Positions 61,006 to 64,000 of a stretch of 64,000 bases of DNA are shown in pieces; the stretch's first letter is position 1, and each line of letters starts with the position of its first letter. Origin of the DNA: Mixta sp031457955 (lineage in GTDB: Bacteria; Pseudomonadota; Gammaproteobacteria; Enterobacterales; Enterobacteriaceae); NCBI RefSeq assembly GCF_031457955.1, contig NZ_JAVDXN010000006.1, positions 124,001 to 188,000 of the forward strand, given 5' to 3'. The notes beneath the pieces are model-generated. The model saw nothing but the letters and a program-made list of their open reading frames with translations, was not told the DNA's origin and did not search any database. A program made the translations under genes and the position numbers.

Positions 61006-62982
61006 TTATTCGTCTTCTAAATAAGTATAGCCGTAGAGACCCGCCTCAAACTCTTCAAGGAACTGCGCGCGCAGCTCTTCGTCAAGCTCGGTCTGTTTGA
61101 CCTGATTACGGAACAGATCCAACAGCTCCTGCGGGTTCAGCTGAACATACTCCAGCATATCCGCCACGGTATCCCCTTCATCTGACAGCTCGACTTCAAC
61201 GCTGCCGTCGGCGAAGGCGTAAACGTTAACTGCTTCCGTATCGCCGAACAGGTTATGCATGTTGCCGAGGATCTCCTGATACGCGCCCACCATAAAGAAG
61301 CCCAGCATCGGTGGATTATCCACATCATACTGCGGCATTGGCATGGTGGTGGCGATGCCGTCGCCATCTACGTAGTGATCGATGGTGCCGTCGGAATCGC
61401 AGGTGATATCGAGCAGTACCGCGCGGCGCTCCGGCGTTTTATCCAGCCCTTCCAGCGGCAACACCGGGAAGAGCTGATCGATACCCCACGCGTCCGGCAT
61501 CGACTGGAACAGCGAAAAGTTAACGTAGATCTTATCCGCCATGCGTTCCTGCAGCTCGTCGATAATCGGACGGTGAGCGCGGTTGCTGGGATCCAGATGC
61601 TGCTGAATATAGTGACAGATGCTCAGATAGAGCTGCTCCGCCCAGGCGCGCTGCGACAAATCGTAGGTGCCCTGCGAATAGCCGGTATGGATATCATGCA
61701 GATCCATCTGGCTGTCGTGCAGCCATTCACGCAGCGAACGACGCGTATTCGGCTCGTGCATCTCCAGCCAGGTTTCCCACATGCTCAGCAACGGACGCGG
61801 CGCATCTTCTGCTGGCGCCGCAGGCTCGCTGAACTCGCTGCGTTCAACACCGATAATATTGGAAACCAGCACGGTATGATGCGCGGTTACCGCACGGCCC
61901 GATTCAGTGATCACCGTCGGATGCGGTAAGCCATGCTCTTCACAGGCGTCGCCGATCGCCCAGATAACGTTGTTGGCGTATTCGTTCAGGCCATAGTTAA
62001 CGGAACAGTCGGACTGCGAGCGCGTGCCTTCATAGTCAACGCCCAACCCGCCGCCGACATCAAAGCACTGAATGTTGACGCCCAGCTTCGCCAGCTCAAC
62101 GTAGAAACGCGCCGATTCACGTACGCCGGTCGCGATATCACGGATATTGGCCATCTGCGAACCGAGATGGAAATGCAGCAACTGCAGGCTATCGAGACGC
62201 CCGGCGTTGCGCATGATATCGACCAGCTGCAGCACCTGCGAAGCGGACAGGCCGAATTTCGATTTCTCGCCGCCGCTGGACTGCCATTTACCGGAGCCCT
62301 GCGAAGCCAGACGGGCACGAATACCCAGGCGCGGCACCACATTCAGGCGCTCCGCCTCTTCCAGCACCAGTTTCACCTCGGTCATTTTTTCGATAACCAG
62401 GTAAACCTTATGCCCCATCTTTTCGCCAATCAGCGCCAGACGAATATATTCACGATCTTTATAGCCGTTACAGACGATCACCGTACGCGTCTTACCGGCG
62501 TGCGCCAGTACCGCCATCAGCTCCGCTTTCGAGCCCGCTTCCAGACCCAGCGGCTCGCCGGAGTTAATCAGCGACTCGATGACGCGCTTGTGCTGGTTAA
62601 CCTTGATCGGATAGACCAGGAAGTAATCGCCCTGATAGCCGTAGGATTCACGCGCGCGTTTAAAGGCGGCGTTAATCGAGCGCAGACGGTGCTGCAGGAT
62701 CTGCGGAAAGCAGAACAGCGCCGGTAAACGCTGGCCATCGGCCTCACGCTCTTTTACCAGGCGGGCCAGGTCAACGCGCACGTCCGGCATATCCGGATCG
62801 GGACAGACGCTAATGTGCCCCAGCTCGTTGACGTCGTAATAGTTGTTGCCCCACCAGGCAATGTTATAGGTGCGCAGCATTCTGCTCGCATCTTGATCGC
62901 TCATCGCCACCTCCTGCATCGAGCGCAGTTCACCCTGTTCGCCAGCTGACGAACCCTTGATATTCTTTATGTCGTCAGACAT
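61006..62982 (-). CDS. speA: SpeA, biosynthetic arginine decarboxylase
   Basis: 658 aa, same length as E. coli. PLP enzyme making agmatine from arginine for putrescine synthesis. The PLP lysine is in YPIKVNQHKRVIESL, the glycine loop in FDVGGGLGVDYEGT, and the catalytic Cys region in DITCDSDGTIDHYVDGDG. The ATG at 62982 (MSDDIKNIKGSSAGEQG) has GAGG 6 bases upstream and overlaps the end of a small YqgB-like gene. Confidence 0.97.
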   Translation of the reverse strand: MSDDIKNIKGSSAGEQGELRSMQEVAMSDQDASRMLRTYNIAWWGNNYYDVNELGHISVCPDPDMPDVRVDLARLVKEREADGQRLPALFCFPQILQHRLRSINAAFKRARESYGYQGDYFLVYPIKVNQHKRVIESLINSGEPLGLEAGSKAELMAVLAHAGKTRTVIVCNGYKDREYIRLALIGEKMGHKVYLVIEKMTEVKLVLEEAERLNVVPRLGIRARLASQGSGKWQSSGGEKSKFGLSASQVLQLVDIMRNAGRLDSLQLLHFHLGSQMANIRDIATGVRESARFYVELAKLGVNIQCFDVGGGLGVDYEGTRSQSDCSVNYGLNEYANNVIWAIGDACEEHGLPHPTVITESGRAVTAHHTVLVSNIIGVERSEFSEPAAPAEDAPRPLLSMWETWLEMHEPNTRRSLREWLHDSQMDLHDIHTGYSQGTYDLSQRAWAEQLYLSICHYIQQHLDPSNRAHRPIIDELQERMADKIYVNFSLFQSMPDAWGIDQLFPVLPLEGLDKTPERRAVLLDITCDSDGTIDHYVDGDGIATTMPMPQYDVDNPPMLGFFMVGAYQEILGNMHNLFGDTEAVNVYAFADGSVEVELSDEGDTVADMLEYVQLNPQELLDLFRNQVKQTELDEELRAQFLEEFEAGLYGYTYLEDE

Positions 62983-63169
62983 CGCGAACCTCAACATTAA
63001 TTAGTGTGGCAGAATAATTAGCAACTATCGCAGTTTGGCATTGCCAGAACAAGCCATCTTCCGGCGCGGTTGCCAGCATATCATGCTGAACCGTCGCCTC
63101 AGGCCACTGCGTCAGTGATTCAGTGTAAAACACGTCGCCGAACTCCGTGTTGCGGGATAGAAAAAGCAT
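62975..63169 (-). CDS. yqgB: YqgB-like small protein overlapping speA
   Basis: 64 aa. The C-terminal half QHDMLATAPEDGLFWQCQ, TAIVANYSATLINV aligns with E. coli YqgB (QHSLLENPCAYGLLSQFQ, AAIVVNCFTLNKII), which also lies just upstream of speA. The ATG at 63169 has AAGGTGA 4 bases upstream. The stop at 62975-62977 falls after the speA ATG, an 8-base overlap, so translation of the two is probably coupled. This version is longer than the 43-aa E. coli protein. It may act as a leader or acid-response peptide; function not established. Confidence 0.7.
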   Translation of the reverse strand: MLFLSRNTEFGDVFYTESLTQWPEATVQHDMLATAPEDGLFWQCQTAIVANYSATLINVEVRDV

Positions 63170-63769
63170 CAGCTCACCTTCAGTAAACACTGAAGGCACC
63201 CAGTAAAAACTGTAGCAAGTTAGCCTGCGCTCGTGTCGTGATGATGACCGATACAGAGAAAACGTTGGCGGAAAAGGCTGGCGGAGGCGCAAACGGAAAG
63301 GGACAACCGCACATCAGTGCAGCGGAGCGAACCGGAAGAAAGGATGAAAACCTGGTTCATTACTCGTATCACCTCCACACATGCCGGGCATGTGGAAAAT
63401 AGGCCTGAGGGTGAAAATCAGATCAAAATCTGACGGGCCAGACGCCGCAGCGTCCTGTTTCTTCGCTGAAAACAGCAGCCGCGTTTTATACCGCTCACGC
63501 AGGCAAAATGCAAAAACAAATTATGTAAGCTGTGGTTGCTATCAGGAAATGGCGATCCTGGCCGATAACTCGAAAAGAGCCCACAACAAAAAAGGGCTGG
63601 CAATTCGCTTACGGAGTAACCTAAAATAGACGTCCAGATGTTAATCCGTCTAAACTGGTTAACTTCTGTGCTGCACGCGGCTTTGCCTGAAGGGGCGTTG
63701 AATCAGGCTAAGCCTTTTTCTGCGCCGGGCAGTTGTTCATTAAACCGTTTTAGTAAGGTAAAGAATCAA
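63170..63769. other. Divergent promoter region, yqgB/speA and metK
   Basis: 600 bases without a convincing gene. It holds a hairpin-like CCACACATGCCGGGCATGTG around 63375, the MetJ boxes (63629-63660), and a weak stem GCCTGA/TCAGGC (63685-63708) followed by CTTTTTC before metK. Confidence 0.6.
63629..63660. promoter_or_regulatory. Tandem MetJ boxes upstream of metK
   Basis: Four adjoining 8-base boxes, AGACGTCC, AGATGTTA, ATCCGTCT and AAACTGGT, resemble the consensus AGACGTCT; the first and third are the best. MetJ with S-adenosylmethionine represses metK in E. coli. Confidence 0.72.
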
Positions 63770-64000
63770 ATGGCTAAACACCTTTTCACCTCAGAGTCCG
63801 TATCCGAGGGACATCCTGATAAAATCGCCGATCAGATTTCGGACGCCGTTCTTGACGCGATTCTCGCTCAGGATCCGAAAGCACGCGTGGCTTGCGAAAC
63901 CTATGTGAAGACCGGCATGGTGCTGGTCGGTGGCGAAATCACCACCAGCGCCTGGGTTGATATCGAAGAGATCACGCGCCAGACCGTACGTGACATCGGC
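63770..64000 (+). CDS. metK: MetK, S-adenosylmethionine synthase (5' part, cut by window edge)
   Basis: 77 N-terminal residues from the ATG at 63770. MAKHLFTSESVSEGHPDKIA holds the ATP-binding His of GHPDK; ACETYVKTGMVLVGGEITTS and the following residues match E. coli MetK. It makes SAM from methionine and ATP. Behind MetJ boxes. Confidence 0.97.
   Translation, partial: MAKHLFTSESVSEGHPDKIADQISDAVLDAILAQDPKARVACETYVKTGMVLVGGEITTSAWVDIEEITRQTVRDIG

Noticed and set aside
63685..63719. Attenuator or SAM riboswitch before metK
   Set aside because: The stem is only 6 bases with a 12-base loop, and no SAM-riboswitch core is visible; MetJ boxes already explain control.

Overview
The window is a 64 kb stretch of an enterobacterial chromosome. 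Gene content and order follow the E. coli segment aas-omr-galR-lysA-lysR ... lysS-prfB-recJ-dsbC-xerD-fldB ... gcvPHT-ubiI-ubiH-pepP-ygfB-zapA-ssrS-fau-serA-rpiA-argP ... mscS-fbaA-pgk-epd-tktA-loiP-speB-speA-metK. Proteins look close to, but not identical with, E. coli homologues. The extra genes and the many GC-rich intergenic repeats point to the family Erwiniaceae (Pantoea, Mixta or Erwinia type). That placement is inference; no 16S or tRNA gene lies in the window.

Region 1 (1-6085): 5' part of aas, a second PBP3/FtsI-type transpeptidase, one OmrB small RNA, a BisC/TorZ-type molybdoenzyme and galR with its own operator. Region 2 (6086-9278): an A+T-rich island with a toxin-like gene, three possible immunity genes, the orphan C-terminal tail of a lost toxin, and related direct repeats at the cassette borders. 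Region 3 (9279-14212): a cellobiose/beta-glucoside-type PTS (IIC, 6-phospho-beta-glucosidase, IIB, and a divergent IIA) with a UxuR/ExuR-like GntR regulator and three UxuR-type palindromes in the divergent promoter. Region 4 (14218-20746): lysA/lysR, a FliB-type lysine methylase, an MFS exporter, a trypsin-like lipoprotein protease and a cupin protein.

Region 5 (20889-29566): lysS, prfB with its programmed +1 frameshift, then an insertion of repeats and three unknown genes, then recJ, dsbC, xerD and divergent fldB. Region 6 (29615-34827): ygfX, sdhE, ygfZ, trhA, an RpiR-type regulator and bglA. Region 7 (34835-48981): glycine cleavage operon with a PurR box, ubiquinone hydroxylases, pepP, ygfB, zapA, 6S RNA, fau, serA, rpiA and argP. 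Region 8 (48982-64000): a tandem 138-bp repeat, yggE, argO, mscS, fba-pgk-epd with a CRP-like site, a bactofilin, tktA, loiP, speB, speA with an overlapping YqgB-like small gene, and the start of metK behind MetJ boxes.

Most of the window is conserved housekeeping sequence. The accessory interest lies in the toxin/immunity island at 6.1-9.3 kb, the inserted genes at 24.0-25.4 kb, the bactofilin at 55.9 kb, and a family of composite GC-rich hairpin/tandem-repeat elements near 6.2, 9.1, 23.7 and (a relative) 49.1 kb.
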